Below are positions 1-10,382 of a stretch of DNA of 64,000 nt, piece after piece (position 1 is the first letter of the stretch; every line of letters begins with the position of its first letter). The stretch is from Aphanomyces cochlioides (lineage: Eukaryota > Oomycota > Saprolegniomycetes > Saprolegniales > Verrucalvaceae). The stretch spans positions 2,542,001 to 2,606,000 of the forward strand of contig JAHQRK010000005.1 of assembly GCA_019828595.1 (NCBI GenBank). The letters run 5' to 3'. The notes under the pieces were generated by a model that saw only the letters and a program-made list of their open reading frames with translations, did not search any database and was not told where the DNA came from. The position numbers were made by a program, and so were the translations under genes.

Positions 1-124
1 AGAACTGAATATTGGAGTGCTGTCACACTTTGGCCCTTCAAAAAGAAATACTCGATGTCTTATGAAATGTCAAGACTATAAAAAGAAAAGATTCATTTAT
101 CCGAAATTTGCTCATATCCGAATA

Positions 125-1639
125 TTAGACATTGGAAGAGCTGCTTGATCCACAGGAAGAACAGCTTGAATCATCTTCGAGCTCATCACTTGGCGGCTGG
201 CTGTTCTCCGCATCCAACGTTGAGATATGCTTGTGGAGGTCAAGAAGATCCTTTTCAGATTTCCTAATACAACCATAGATCATAGATGACGTCAGCGACT
301 CAATCGCGATATCGAGTCGACTCCCAACATCGGCAAAGGTAGTGCTAGTGTTGTATTGTCTACCGACAGATTCTTTTGTGATAGCCCAAATCAACTCGAT
401 TGGTTGAAGATTGGAGTGGTGTGGAGGGCTATACAACACACGGTGACCAGCTTCACAAGCCATCGTACAAACAAGAGGTAAGGTATTCTCCACCAAAGGT
501 CTCAATTTTGACCAAATTGCAGACTTCAGATCGGAGGGATCAATCAAAATTTGTCGGTCTTGGCAAGCCACTATTAGCTCGTGTTTCAACCAAGAGAAGC
601 GAGGTGTTCCATCAGGTAAGCGCTTGTGATACTTTGCGTTATCCATCACAATGATAGCATTGGATATGCGCAACTCTGACAATTTCTCAAGCAAGCGCTT
701 GAACCACTTGACGAAATACGTGTGGTCAAACATTCCATGGTAGTCTTTTGTTTGTCGATTTCCCCCCTGAAATTTATCGTAGCATACAAATTTTGAATCG
801 TCAAGTCCACCGTCAATGATGGCTCCAATGAAGCAAAAACGCTGGCCTTTGTATTTTGGTTTCGGGTGCGTGTCGAGGATGTCATTAGGATCATAGAGGG
901 ACAATTCGTCTTTTGCATAATGGTGATGAATATAACTTTCATCAAGATACACCATTGTTGATTTGTTTGCCTGATTGACATGCTGAGTAGCACTGCATAT
1001 TTGACGCACGTATTCATCACGCAACATTGTGTTCTTCTCGGTCATAGACAGTGACTTAGTACCTTTTTTGCTGCCTCGTAAATACCCACACTTCTTTAAG
1101 AATCTCTGCACTGACCGCAATGCAGCGTTCTTTTCCTTAGCACTGCTCTCGTCGTAGTGTATTATCTCTATTGATCCAAACATGAGAAACTCTACCATAT
1201 TATACCAAAGATATATACCTATTGATTTCAAATACACCATGACATCTTTGGCGACAACTCGCTCTCGTCGTTGTCGTTTGTCTCTGACGAATTTTTGGAC
1301 ATTTGAAATGGTGTCGATTGTTGCAGGGATCTTAGTTGGCTTTGCATTCCTGTTTAAGGGCGGCATTGCAACATTAATCGCTCTCTGATGGACATACGTC
1401 CGCCAAATTCTTTGGATTGTGTCACGGCTTCGACCTAATAGTGTCGCAATTCTGGCGCTGACATCATATCGAGAGCTGGTACAATGCATTTCGTGCCTCA
1501 TTTGAGCGTGCATGCGCAATATACACAGATGCTCTTCTTTTGTGAGAGCAGGAGGCCGACCCGACTTGACATAGCTACAAATCTCGTTGTAGATGCTTGC
1601 ATTCACGTCCATGCGCGCACGAGTGGTCATTATCACCAA
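125..1639 (-). CDS. IS630/Tc1-mariner-type DDE transposase
   Basis: The 504-residue reading frame encodes a cut-and-paste transposase. An N-terminal helix-turn-helix region (about residues 30-90, containing SARIATLLGRSRDTIQRIW) is followed by a DDE catalytic domain. The probable acidic residues lie in MVYLDESYIHHH (about 233), IIVMDNAKYHK (about 330) and NLQPIELIWAITKES (about 416), the pattern of the IS630/Tc1/mariner superfamily. The frame contains a possible 51-nt GT-AG intron at 1168-1218 whose length is a multiple of three, so it stays open with or without splicing. Removing it deletes an odd hydrophobic stretch (IYLWYNMVEFLMF) from a linker. I did not find convincing terminal inverted repeats: TTTGGCCCT occurs at both flanks but in direct orientation. 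The frame is undisrupted, so the copy may be recent. Confidence 0.85.
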   Translation of the reverse strand: MVIMTTRARMDVNASIYNEICSYVKSGRPPALTKEEHLCILRMHAQMRHEMHCTSSRYDVSARIATLLGRSRDTIQRIWRTYVHQRAINVAMPPLNRNAKPTKIPATIDTISNVQKFVRDKRQRRERVVAKDVMVYLKSIGIYLWYNMVEFLMFGSIEIIHYDESSAKEKNAALRSVQRFLKKCGYLRGSKKGTKSLSMTEKNTMLRDEYVRQICSATQHVNQANKSTMVYLDESYIHHHYAKDELSLYDPNDILDTHPKPKYKGQRFCFIGAIIDGGLDDSKFVCYDKFQGGNRQTKDYHGMFDHTYFVKWFKRLLEKLSELRISNAIIVMDNAKYHKRLPDGTPRFSWLKHELIVACQDRQILIDPSDLKSAIWSKLRPLVENTLPLVCTMACEAGHRVLYSPPHHSNLQPIELIWAITKESVGRQYNTSTTFADVGSRLDIAIESLTSSMIYGCIRKSEKDLLDLHKHISTLDAENSQPPSDELEDDSSCSSCGSSSSSNV

Positions 1640-2401
1640 AACAGATGTGTAGTATTAATACCACAGAGGTTTGTAACGGATCAAGTCTTCAAAATTTGAT
1701 ATGGCACATTTTGTAAACTTATACAATTTTTTGAAGATTATAATTATTCGCAGTAAAGTTTGGCCCTAACCTTCTGGTTTTTGGATTATATTTCACGTGT
1801 GTTTCGTTTTCAGAGGTAATGAGTTGAACAGGGGTATCCAGCGTACAAATTCACATGGTTTGGAAAAAGAACGAGTGAAAACGGATGTGTCAATCATCTC
1901 CTGCAACTCAAGACGTGTGGATGCTGTCGACCCCTGTAAAGCGATTATCTCAGCTTTCAAGCAAATGCATTAGGTTATTTATTTTCGAAGCTTAAACTTC
2001 TGTTTTAACATCGAAACGAAACTGCCACCCATGTACAAAAACAAAATTCCACCGGACTTGAAATTTGTATTGAAAATATTAACTACGAGAGGTTTTCATT
2101 CAGAAGATTCCTGTAATAATTAATTTACATAAAAAAGTTTAATTATACCTAGGTGACGACTGAAAAAGGCACTATTTTTGATAATTCACGAAGTGTTTTT
2201 GCCAATAGGATCCTTCAAAAACTTTTCGTCCAATCAGTTACCGATATTTGTTTTCGGGGTCAAGGATCAAGCGTTCCTCTAATGCGGAACGGAGTAGTAT
2301 TCTCAAAAATTAAATAAATTATTTGTTTTTGAAAATATAAGAAATAAACTATTTTTGTGATAAATATTGAAATAATTTATTTCAAGTTATTTTTTCCCAG
2401 G
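1640..2401. other. AT-rich intergenic stretch, no gene seen
   Basis: No reading frame resembling a gene was found. The right edge (2357-2401) is very AT-rich and ends in a pyrimidine-rich TTTTTTCCCAG that looks like a 3' splice site for the short exon that follows. The left part may hold the outer end of the transposon at 125-1639, but no inverted terminus was recognised. Confidence 0.5.
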
Positions 2402-2554
2402 TCTGTGCACGACCAAGTCGCCAAGCTGCAGCATCAAGTCCAAGCCATGAAAACCGAAATCGACGCCCAGCAAGCCAAACTCCAAAAGCAGATGGGCCTC
2501 ATCGTCCGCCTCCTCCATCAAATCAACCATTCCTCCCATGCGCCAGGAGCTTAG
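2402..2554 (+). CDS. Orphan terminal exon with coiled coil (gene fragment)
   Basis: A GC-richer open segment follows the candidate acceptor TTTTTTCCCAG and encodes about 50 residues ending in a stop. The segment VAKLQHQVQAMKTEIDAQQ shows heptad-like spacing of hydrophobic and charged residues typical of a coiled coil. There is no usable start codon of its own and the upstream 700 bp are AT-rich and empty. I infer the last exon of a gene whose 5' part was lost or lies in an unrecognised exon. Function unknown; it could also be a chance ORF, although the sharp composition change argues for coding origin. Confidence 0.35.
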   Translation, partial: SVHDQVAKLQHQVQAMKTEIDAQQAKLQKQMGLIVRLLHQINHSSHAPGA

Positions 2555-2586
2555 ACGACCCTGAGATAAGATTTCCAACCTAGAAA

Positions 2587-2613
2587 CCCCTACACCCCTT
2601 ACCCCTTCACCCC
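2587..2613 (-). other. G-quadruplex-forming motif on the minus strand
   Basis: The plus strand carries four CCCC runs at 2587-2590, 2595-2598, 2602-2605 and 2610-2613 with loops of 4, 3 and 4 nt, so the minus strand reads G4-N4-G4-N3-G4-N4-G4. It lies just past the stop of the orphan exon and about 70 bp past the stop codon of the SAICAR synthetase gene, between convergent 3' ends. A role in 3'-end formation is conjecture. Confidence 0.6.
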
Positions 2614-2683
2614 TTCAATCTTAAACCCTCTAACCCCCAATGGTCAGGTTGATCAAAGGATGCAGTTGGAGGTTTAGGTAGAT

Positions 2684-3726
2684 CTATTGTTGGAAGAATG
2701 GATCGACGGCAGCTTGCAACGACGGCGACTGGAACTCAAAGCGGTTGCCCGTGATGAGTTCGTAGAGGAGGATGTACCGACGCGACAACTCGTGCACGAG
2801 ATCCTTGGGCGCTTCCGGGAGCACGGTGTCGTTGTAAGGATCGCAGTGTTCGCGGAACCAGAGGCGAAGGAATTCCTTGTCAATGTTTTCGGGGCTCAAC
2901 CCAGCAGCCATGCGCTCTTCGTAGGACGCAGCAAGCCAGTAGCGGCTCGAGTCGGGCGTGTGGATTTCGTCAATGAGGAGGATTTGGCCCGATTCGTCGA
3001 TGCCGAATTCGTACTTGGTGTCGACGAGGATGAGACCTCGCGTCGCAGCGGTTTCCTGGCCAAAGGCAAACAATTCCAAAGCCTTGGCGTGGCAATAATC
3101 CCATTGCTCCTGCGTCATGCGGCCACTCGAGACAACTTCAGCGCCAGAGATGAGCTCGTCATGGACATCGTCCTTGGTCTAAGCAGAGTGAGCAATTAAC
3201 AGAGAAAGAGCCCATTAAATACCGTTGGTGTGACCAAATTCTCAGGCAACTTCTGGTGTTGCTTGTAGCCATCTTGGAGTTTATGGCCGCAAAAGTCACG
3301 GCAGCCCTTGGCGTAGTTGGTCCACATGGACGTCGACGTGGATCCAGTGATGTATCCACGTACGACGAATTCGACGGGGAAGACCTTGGCTTGTTTGCAA
3401 ATCACCACGGCCGGGTGGGGATTCGCAATCATGTGGTTTGGCACAATGTGGCGCGTTGCGTTGAACCACCACGTGCTCGTGAGCGTCAACACTTGGCCCT
3501 TGGCGGGCACAGACGTCAATTGTCGGTCAAACGCGCTCTGGCGGTCCGTCGAGACCAAGACGACTTGCTTGCGCTCGGGCAGCACATACACGTCGCGGAC
3601 TTTGCCGACGTGCTTGGTCACAGGTGCAGGCAAGACCAATTCCGTCGCGCTCAACGCTGGCGTCGCTGTAATCTGCGGCAAATAGCCCTTCGTGCGGTCT
3701 TCGGCTTCACGGACGATCGCGCTCAT
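2684..3726 (-). CDS. purC: Phosphoribosylaminoimidazole-succinocarboxamide synthase (SAICAR synthetase)
   Basis: Catalyses the ATP-dependent joining of aspartate to CAIR in de novo purine synthesis (the bacterial PurC / yeast Ade1 reaction). Two exons: 3223-3726 and 2684-3178, separated by a 44-nt GT-AG intron (3179-3222) that restores the reading TPT|TKDDVHDELISGAE. The spliced protein is about 332 residues, slightly longer than yeast Ade1. Family motifs visible include GKVRDVYVLPERKQVVLVS (nucleotide-binding N-lobe), SAFDRQLTSVPAKGQVL, VEFVVRGYITGSTSTSMW and ILVDTKYEFGIDESGQILL. I chose the ATG at 3726 because homology starts near MSAIVREAEDRTKGYLPQ; an in-frame ATG 17 codons upstream (3777) is possible. 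CCAAT-type boxes lie directly upstream. Confidence 0.93.
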
Positions 3727-4300
3727 GTTGGTTTGACCAATGCTTTGAGAAATCCAATGAAACGCATCCGGATACACGTCATTTGATTGGCTATAAATTT
3801 GAAATAGTGCGTTTTCATTGGTGGATAAAATATTTGATCCAATATGATTGGCTGAAATTAGTCAAGAAGAATCTCTAACCGTATGACGTGGCATGCCAAC
3901 AGAGAAGATTGAGCAAACAGGCAAGAATGGTCAGGCAGATGCACCCAGCGAAGGAGGATAGAACGGCAGGAGAAAGCCATGACAGCAGAGGGAGAGAGTG
4001 CTGTGGTCGAGCCGCTGCAACTTTGTCCGGTGGTCTGGACGCAGTCAGCGCTTGAGTTGCTGGCAGCAAAGTCAGCCAGATCCAAGCTGGAATGCCGTGC
4101 ATGCGACTTTATTGCCGTCTTGAAACAGTGGATGAATCTGCGATCATGCCAGGATGATCTGGCAGGAATACGCACGCTGTGGAGGCTCTGGGTATCTACT
4201 TTGGCCAGCTAAACGCAGCGCTGAAGAGAGTGAAAAGGAAGACGCCTTTCGTTATGGAACATTATTGAAACAAATATTGTACATGGAGCCAAAACACAGT
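3727..4300. promoter_or_regulatory. Upstream region of SAICAR synthetase with CCAAT boxes; rest empty
   Basis: Between 3786 and 3851 there are four CCAAT/ATTGG pentamers (ATTGG 3786, 3817, 3847; CCAAT 3839) just upstream of the purC-type gene. Short ORFs at 3858-4300 overlap each other in several frames and look like nothing known. This stretch also contains the 3' flank of the SLC1 gene that ends at 4301. Confidence 0.4.
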
Positions 4301-6133
4301 CTACTCACTGTCTTGGCCTTGCGTCGCAGCTTGGATTTCAAATGCTTCGTCGACTTGCTCGGCCAAGATGCGCGTCACAATCGCATTCCCGTTCACATTC
4401 ACCATGGGACGAATGCGTCCGATGATAAAGTCCGCCGCGGCGAGGTAGGCAAATGACGCGGGCAGTGGAATCTTGGGAAAGCATGTGCTCCATAGCGTGA
4501 GGCAATATACCAACGACGCATGCGGCACTGGCGCCGTCCCCGTGCAGCCAAAGAGACTTGCAAAGAAGACAATGATGTACCGAGGAGCGGTCAGTTCATC
4601 TCCAAGACCAGACATGTTGGCCATGAAGACGAGCGCCAGCGGAAAGAAAATCCCGCAGGCGTTCAAGTTGGTCGCTGTCCCGTAAGGCATCGTCATGTGG
4701 ATCAATGCGCGACTGACGTGGGCGTTCTGGATGCACGCCATGGCGACTGGAAGCGTTCCCATCGACGACGAGCAACCGTAGGCAAAGACGTAGGCTGGGA
4801 AGAGATGCTTGATGTACGCGTAGGGGTTGGCGCGGGTCCAGAGGTACAAAACGAGCGGCAGGACGAGGAAGCTGTGGACAAGGACGCCCGTCATGAAAGC
4901 GAGGAAGAAGAAACCGATGTTGGACATGACTTCGCCGACGTTTTCCGATCCCATGCTGCCGATCGCACTCGCCATGAGGAAGACGACTGCGACGGGTGTG
5001 ATCATGAGCAACTTGTGGAGGAGGAACAAGAAGACATTGCGCACTTGACGAATAAGATCGAGGACGTAGTTGGTGCCGTCGGTCGATGACTTGGCGATGG
5101 CGTAGCCGAACGGGATGGAGAACAACACGAGACTGAGGAGCGAGCCATTGACCATTGCGCCAAAAATGTTGATCGGCACCATCAAGTTTGTGATTTGGAT
5201 GATTTGGTCGACCATGCTCAGCTGAGCAGAGCCATCAAGACCGCCAGTGCCTGCAATCGTTTGGTTGATGGCGAGGAAGAGCGCGTCGGACGAATTGGCA
5301 CTCGCGGCGACGCAGCCCATCATTCCATTCGGCGACGCTCGCGACAAGTAGAGGCCGTTGGAGCACTTGATCGTCATGTTGAACGTTGACAAGGGAGCAG
5401 ATGCCTCGATCGGCCCACCGATGAAGAACGGCTTGAAGAGCAGAGCAAGTGCCAAGCCTTGGGTCGTTGCCAAGACCGCCGTGAGGAAATACGGGACGAG
5501 AGTTCGCAAGCGCAAGATGGACGTGCGTCCCATCTCGAACGCTTCGGCAACGACGACAGTCATGACGCAGAAGACCATGGGAAGCACCAAACATTGAAAA
5601 GCACTGAGGAAGAGATTTCCTGGAAGCGCAAGGAGCTTTTGGACTTCCTTGCTCGGATGCAAAAAGTAGATACCAATGCCAACCGCGACGCCGAGGACGG
5701 AACCGACGAGGATCCCCATCGAGTTGGACTTTGGCACGGACGGACCAAAGTCATGGCCTAGAGGCTTGCGGTGCGGGGGAATGTTTTCTCCAAGAATCGG
5801 CGAGTCGCTCTCGACGTACGGGATGCTTTGGTCCATCGTCGACCGGTCCGAGGTAAAATTGGTTCGAGCAATCGACGCGGGGTCAAAGAGCCTCGTCCCT
5901 GGCTTGTCTACGTTGGTCAATCGACGCTCAGTGACCGTCGGATGCTGCTTTGGATCAAAGAGAAGCACATTCGGGCTCTTGGGCTGCTGCATGTTGAATC
6001 CACTTGCAAGGCCGCCGTCAACGTGCGTCGACTGGGCGTTAGCCTCTACACTGACGAATTTCAAGTGTAGCTGTGCCTGAACAGCTTGCATTGACAGCAC
6101 GCGCTTTTCGTGGCCGACTCTCGACCGCTCCAC
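4301..6133 (-). CDS. SLC1/DAACS-family dicarboxylate/glutamate:cation symporter, copy 1
   Basis: A 610-residue secondary transporter of the dicarboxylate/amino acid:cation symporter family (eukaryotic SLC1, bacterial GltP). It is expected in a membrane, importing acidic or neutral amino acids or dicarboxylates with Na+ or H+. Seen: many hydrophobic segments, the serine-rich re-entrant loop AYGCSSSMGTLPVAMAC, and the transport-core segment MPYGTATNLNACGIFFPLAL followed by VFMANMSGLGDELTAPRYI. A large loop with N-glycosylation-type sequons (NMTIKCSNG, ANSSDA) lies between membrane segments. The first 47 residues are unlike the neighbouring copy; homology between the copies begins at MQQPKSPNVLLFDPKQHP, so the ATG at 5992 is an alternative start. 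The 3' 797 bp are shared almost exactly with the pseudogene at 7406-9207. Confidence 0.9.
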   Translation of the reverse strand: MERSRVGHEKRVLSMQAVQAQLHLKFVSVEANAQSTHVDGGLASGFNMQQPKSPNVLLFDPKQHPTVTERRLTNVDKPGTRLFDPASIARTNFTSDRSTMDQSIPYVESDSPILGENIPPHRKPLGHDFGPSVPKSNSMGILVGSVLGVAVGIGIYFLHPSKEVQKLLALPGNLFLSAFQCLVLPMVFCVMTVVVAEAFEMGRTSILRLRTLVPYFLTAVLATTQGLALALLFKPFFIGGPIEASAPLSTFNMTIKCSNGLYLSRASPNGMMGCVAASANSSDALFLAINQTIAGTGGLDGSAQLSMVDQIIQITNLMVPINIFGAMVNGSLLSLVLFSIPFGYAIAKSSTDGTNYVLDLIRQVRNVFLFLLHKLLMITPVAVVFLMASAIGSMGSENVGEVMSNIGFFFLAFMTGVLVHSFLVLPLVLYLWTRANPYAYIKHLFPAYVFAYGCSSSMGTLPVAMACIQNAHVSRALIHMTMPYGTATNLNACGIFFPLALVFMANMSGLGDELTAPRYIIVFFASLFGCTGTAPVPHASLVYCLTLWSTCFPKIPLPASFAYLAAADFIIGRIRPMVNVNGNAIVTRILAEQVDEAFEIQAATQGQDSE

Positions 6134-7405
6134 ATGTTGCGTTGGTGTTTGGTTGTAACATTTGACACTGCTAAGTTGACATTTTTCACCTTAAATCAGT
6201 ACAGTATACTAAAATTAGATTTTCATTGCCACGCTATAGATACTTGTATTGGGAATTTACCGCCGCTGCCCTGTCCCGGACACTGTGTCGAGGGCGATGT
6301 CCACGGCGAGCGGAGCTTGTTGCTGCTCGTTCTGCAGGCTAGAGCGTTGAGAAGATAGCCTTGACTTGGCTTTGATCCTGTCGTGGCGTTCTGTCTCATG
6401 CGTCCAACGCTACTCAGTTGAGTTGATAGTACGAGACATGGGAAGGGAAGGATCCAGTCGCCGAAATTCGCGTCGCACAGTCTCACATGCTATCGCCCAG
6501 AGACTGCGTTCGATGAAGGCGAACACGTGATCAAGGAGCAATATGGCTTCTTTAGCTAGAGGAGAGGCTGTCCAAGCTCTTCGCTTGGTTTGACAACGCG
6601 CAGATGAAGCGTTGATCGACGCCAACTGTCGTGAATTCAACGTGGAAATCGACACAAGAGTGTATCTAATGGTTGCAACGAACAAGAGCGAACAAGGAAG
6701 AGTCTCTCGTTGTGCATAAAGCGCAATTTCGCATCCTGCGCGAGTTAGTCCAACTTGGAGCGCATACTCGTGCTCCTATCAACGTTCGACTGACGACGAT
6801 GCCAAGAATTGAACGCACTGGACAATCTCAACTGAGCCGCGCGTAATCCAGTGCGAATGCCGCCAGTGAACAAATCCAACTATTTCCTATCGCACAATCG
6901 TGGATGCGCTCGCTCGGAGCACGAGATCACGCCATGCGCATCCTCCACGACCACTGCTGGATCATCGTGGCTTCAATTTCAGACGAGAGTCTCATGTAGC
7001 AGAGCGGCTCGTGGTTAGATGTCCTCTCCAATCTTCTTCCATGAGCTACATGTACTCCAGCCATCGATGATGCAAGAATTGGCGTGAGGTTAGAGAGCAT
7101 CTATCCACCAAGGAGAGGGCTCTGCTTTCTCTCATACAGAGATTGCAAAATTCAGCGTCCAAGCGACAACTTTCTGTACTTAAACCACGCCTCTGTCTCA
7201 AACCAGAATGCATGGAGAGGCGAGGAGAACTTGCATGAAGTGCGAGGGGGACGCAGTCGACTGCGTGGCTGTGTTGGAAGGCTGCGATAGACAACAGAGA
7301 CATGGATTAACTTTCGACAAAGTTGGTGTGGATTTGGTCCCGACGTCAACCTTTCTTTGTACGAGCAGGGTCCGCTGTGAGCACGGCACTTGAATCTCTC
7401 ACTCT
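6134..7405. other. Intergenic region between the two SLC1 copies
   Basis: About 1.27 kb separating the tandem transporter copies. Overlapping short ORFs occur on both strands (for example 6410-6685, 7046-7303) but none shows recognisable domains or a consistent exon pattern. It should contain the promoter of copy 1 and the 3' flank of copy 2. Confidence 0.4.
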
Positions 7406-9207
7406 TCAGTCGCTCTCTTGGCCTTGTGTCGCAGCTTGGATTTCAAATGCTTCGTCGACTTGCTCGGCCAAGATGCGCGTCACAATCGCATTCCCGTTCA
7501 CATTCACCATGGGACGAATGCGTCCGATGATAAAGTCCGCCGCGGCGAGGTAGGCAAATGACGCGGGCAGTGGAATCTTGGGAAAGCATGTGCTCCATAG
7601 CGTGAGGCAATATACCAACGACGCATGCGGCACTGGCGCCGTCCCCGTGCAGCCAAAGAGACTTGCAAAGAAGACAATGATGTACCGAGGAGCGGTCAGT
7701 TCATCTCCAAGACCAGACATGTTGGCCATGAAGACGAGCGCCAGCGGAAAGAAAATCCCGCAGGCGTTCAAGTTGGTCGCTGTCCCGTAAGGCATCGTCA
7801 TGTGGATCAATGCGCGACTGACGTGGGCGTTCTGGATGCACGCCATGGCGACTGGAAGCGTTCCCATCGACGACGAGCAACCGTAGGCAAAGACGTAGGC
7901 TGGGAAGAGATGCTTGATGTACGCGTAGGGGTTGGCGCGGGTCCAGAGGTACAAAACGAGCGGCAGGACGAGGAAGCTGTGGACAAGGACGCCCGTCATG
8001 AAAGCGAGGAAGAAGAAACCGATGTTGGACATGACTTCGCCGACGTTTTCCGATCCCATGCTGCCGATCGCACTCGCCATGAGGAAGACGACTGCGACGG
8101 GTGTGATCATGAGCAACTTGTGGAGGAGGAACAAGAAGACATTGCGCACTTGACGAATAAGATCGAGGACGTAGTTGGTGCCGTCGGTCGATGACTTGGC
8201 GATGGCGTAGCCAAATGGGATGGAGAAGATGATGAGACTGAGGAGCGAGTCATTCACCATGGCGGAGAAGATGTTGGACGGCACCATCAAGTTTGTGATT
8301 TGGGTGATCTGGTCGACCATGCTGAGCTCCACCGAGTCGGAGAACGCTTTGGTCAACTACGCGGCTTCCATCGTCTGGTTGAGCGCCAGGAAGAGAGCTC
8401 CCGTCGCATTGGCAATGGAGCCGTCGCAAGTCAACGTTCCATTCGCCTGTGTCGTCATGTAGAGACCATTCGAGCACTGCAACGACATGTTGAAGGACGC
8501 CTTGCGAACCGTCACGGGGATGGAGTCACCCTTGAAGAGGATAGCGAGGATCATGCCTTGGATTGTCGCCAAGACTCGTCAACCAGTACGGCAACAATGT
8601 CCGAAAGCGCAAGATACATCGCAAACGCTTCCGCGACGACGACCGACATGACGCAGAACACCATGGGAAGGATCAAGCACTGGAATGCGCTCAGGAAAAG
8701 ATTCCCAGGGAGCGCAATGAGCTTCTGGACTTCCTTGCTCGGGTGCAGAAAGTAGATACCAATGCCGACTGCAATGCCGACGACGGAGCCGATGAGGATC
8801 CCCATCGAGTTGGACTTGGGCACGGACTGACCAAAGTCATGGCCGAGTGGTTGACGGATGCGCGGTGCTTCAATGTGATCGCCGAGAATGGGAGATTCGC
8901 TCTCAATGTAGGGAATCCCCTGCGGGTCGACATGGTCGTAGAGTCGTGTGAATGGTTTCTCGACGTTTGACGTGTTTGGCGCGGACGCGCGGCGGTCAGT
9001 CAATGTCGGATGCTGTTTCGGATCAAAGAGCAAGACATTGGGACTCCGCGGTTGCTGCATAGTGGGATACTGCGTGAGTAAGGAATCCAAGCTCGCCGTC
9101 TGCTCGTCGAGAGATCCCACTCGTGCGAACCTCCTGGTTCCCGTGCGCCACTCCAGTCTGTTGCCATATCGCTTCCGCTCCTCCTCTGTGAGCCACACAT
9201 GTTTCAC
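7406..9207 (-). pseudogene. SLC1/DAACS-family symporter, copy 2 (disrupted)
   Basis: Tandem paralogue of the gene at 4301-6133, broken in three ways. After VVVAEAFAM (about 8620) two small deletions relative to copy 1 throw the frame: the equivalent of ILRLRTLVPYFLTA is found only in a third frame as LRFRTLLPYWLTS. Reading then resumes in another frame (ATIQGMILAILFKGDS), and an in-frame TAG at 8357-8359 follows NQTMEAA. The rest (7406-8356) is open and ends with the same membrane core as copy 1. The N-terminal half is clearly diverged from copy 1, whereas 7416-8212 matches 4311-5107 with one difference seen. Homology starts at MQQPRSPNVLLFDPKQHP (ATG 9060). Introns cannot explain the breaks because the displaced pieces are contiguous. 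Confidence 0.8.
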
Positions 9208-10382
9208 CAGCGATCAGCAGTCGAATCTTGAAGAAAATCGTCGAATTCGATGGCGTTCAATCAGTCTCTGCTCATGATTCTACATGTCCCGGTGGTGAAA
9301 GTTCAATCGCACAGGAGCGCCCTCTCTCGCCACTGAGGTGCTAGCCAATTCTGAGGCCCTCCTCCATCCTTCTGGGCCGTCAGGACCCCAAGGAGGAGCC
9401 GAGGAGGAGGCGCGGAGGCAAGAGGGCGCTAGGAGTCGAGCGAAACAACATGTCGACGGCCACAGAAGTGCACTGTACTCTCCATGTTGACCAATGCTGC
9501 CATCTTGGCATGTGTACATTCTCAACGCGCATCCCCAAAGTTGTCCAACCACAAACAGATTGTCAATCCAAGCAGTGTGGATGATGGAATGACCGCGCCA
9601 TGGAGTTGCTAGAGAAGAGCTTCAGGCAAGGCGAGGTCTGTCCGCCGTCGAAATCTGCCCAAGAGAAGCAGAGACGACGGCCAAGTCGACGTGGACTGTC
9701 GTTGTCATAGGACTCTGAGCTTTTGCCAGCGTTCTGTACAGCTGATGTAGAGTCCATCGTGCATCACATTGTCCTTCAGCTTTCGATCAAGGAAGAACAC
9801 GTGTGATCAACCCGACGCATTTGTCGCCCCATCATCGAAAATGATAAAGTCCAAGCATTCCATTCACGGTGGAAAGAGAGCCCAAGGAACGAGGGATTTC
9901 AAGCTCTTGCGGCGGCAACAGCGATGCGATCGCTTCTGCGCTTGGAAGTGCTTGAACATGACGTCTCGAGAGTCCTTGGTTTGGCTCAGGGTCACTCTTT
10001 GGATTGTTCTAGAGCATGTGTAACATGGTAGCGTTGGACTGATTGTCATGTGACTGTGTGCAGGTTGTGGTGGTATTCCTGAAAATTCACTCATGGGTCA
10101 GTTGGGATATGGATGGTGAAAGAGAGCAGGGCAGGGGCAGCTCGCCGTCCGTACGAGTCGAGCGACGTACCTTTCTCGACAGCTTGGATAGCGAAGTTTG
10201 CAATGGATACAGTGAGACCACGTCGGGAGTTGGAGTTGTCGAGGCGTGCAGAGTTGAGATCTTGTTTGCGACGGTGCAAGATGTGTCGACTGGGTGATGG
10301 ATTTGCTGTCGATGCTTTGATCCAACAGCAAATGATAGACAAGACGGACAATGGAGAGAGGGGATGGAATGAGCGTTTGGAT
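9208..10382. other. Intergenic region, no gene recognised
   Basis: About 1.2 kb between the SLC1 pseudogene and MED18. Short ORFs on both strands overlap and none resembles a known protein or joins by plausible splice sites. It must hold the 5' flank of SLC1 copy 2 and the 3' flank of MED18. Confidence 0.4.

Noticed and set aside
1..1770. TTTGGCCCT at both flanks of the first transposon as terminal inverted repeats
   Set aside because: The copies are in direct, not inverted, orientation and only 9 bp long; insufficient for termini.
2585..2640. Interstitial telomere repeat
   Set aside because: The C-rich stretch lacks repeated CCCTAAA units; only one partial AAACCCT is present.
4473..5089. 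Plus-strand ORFs over the SLC1 genes
   Set aside because: Charged, repetitive reading frames antisense to a well-defined membrane transporter; shadows.
6134..7405. Hidden gene between the SLC1 copies
   Set aside because: Short ORFs in all frames, but no exon chain with GT-AG introns and no recognisable motif.
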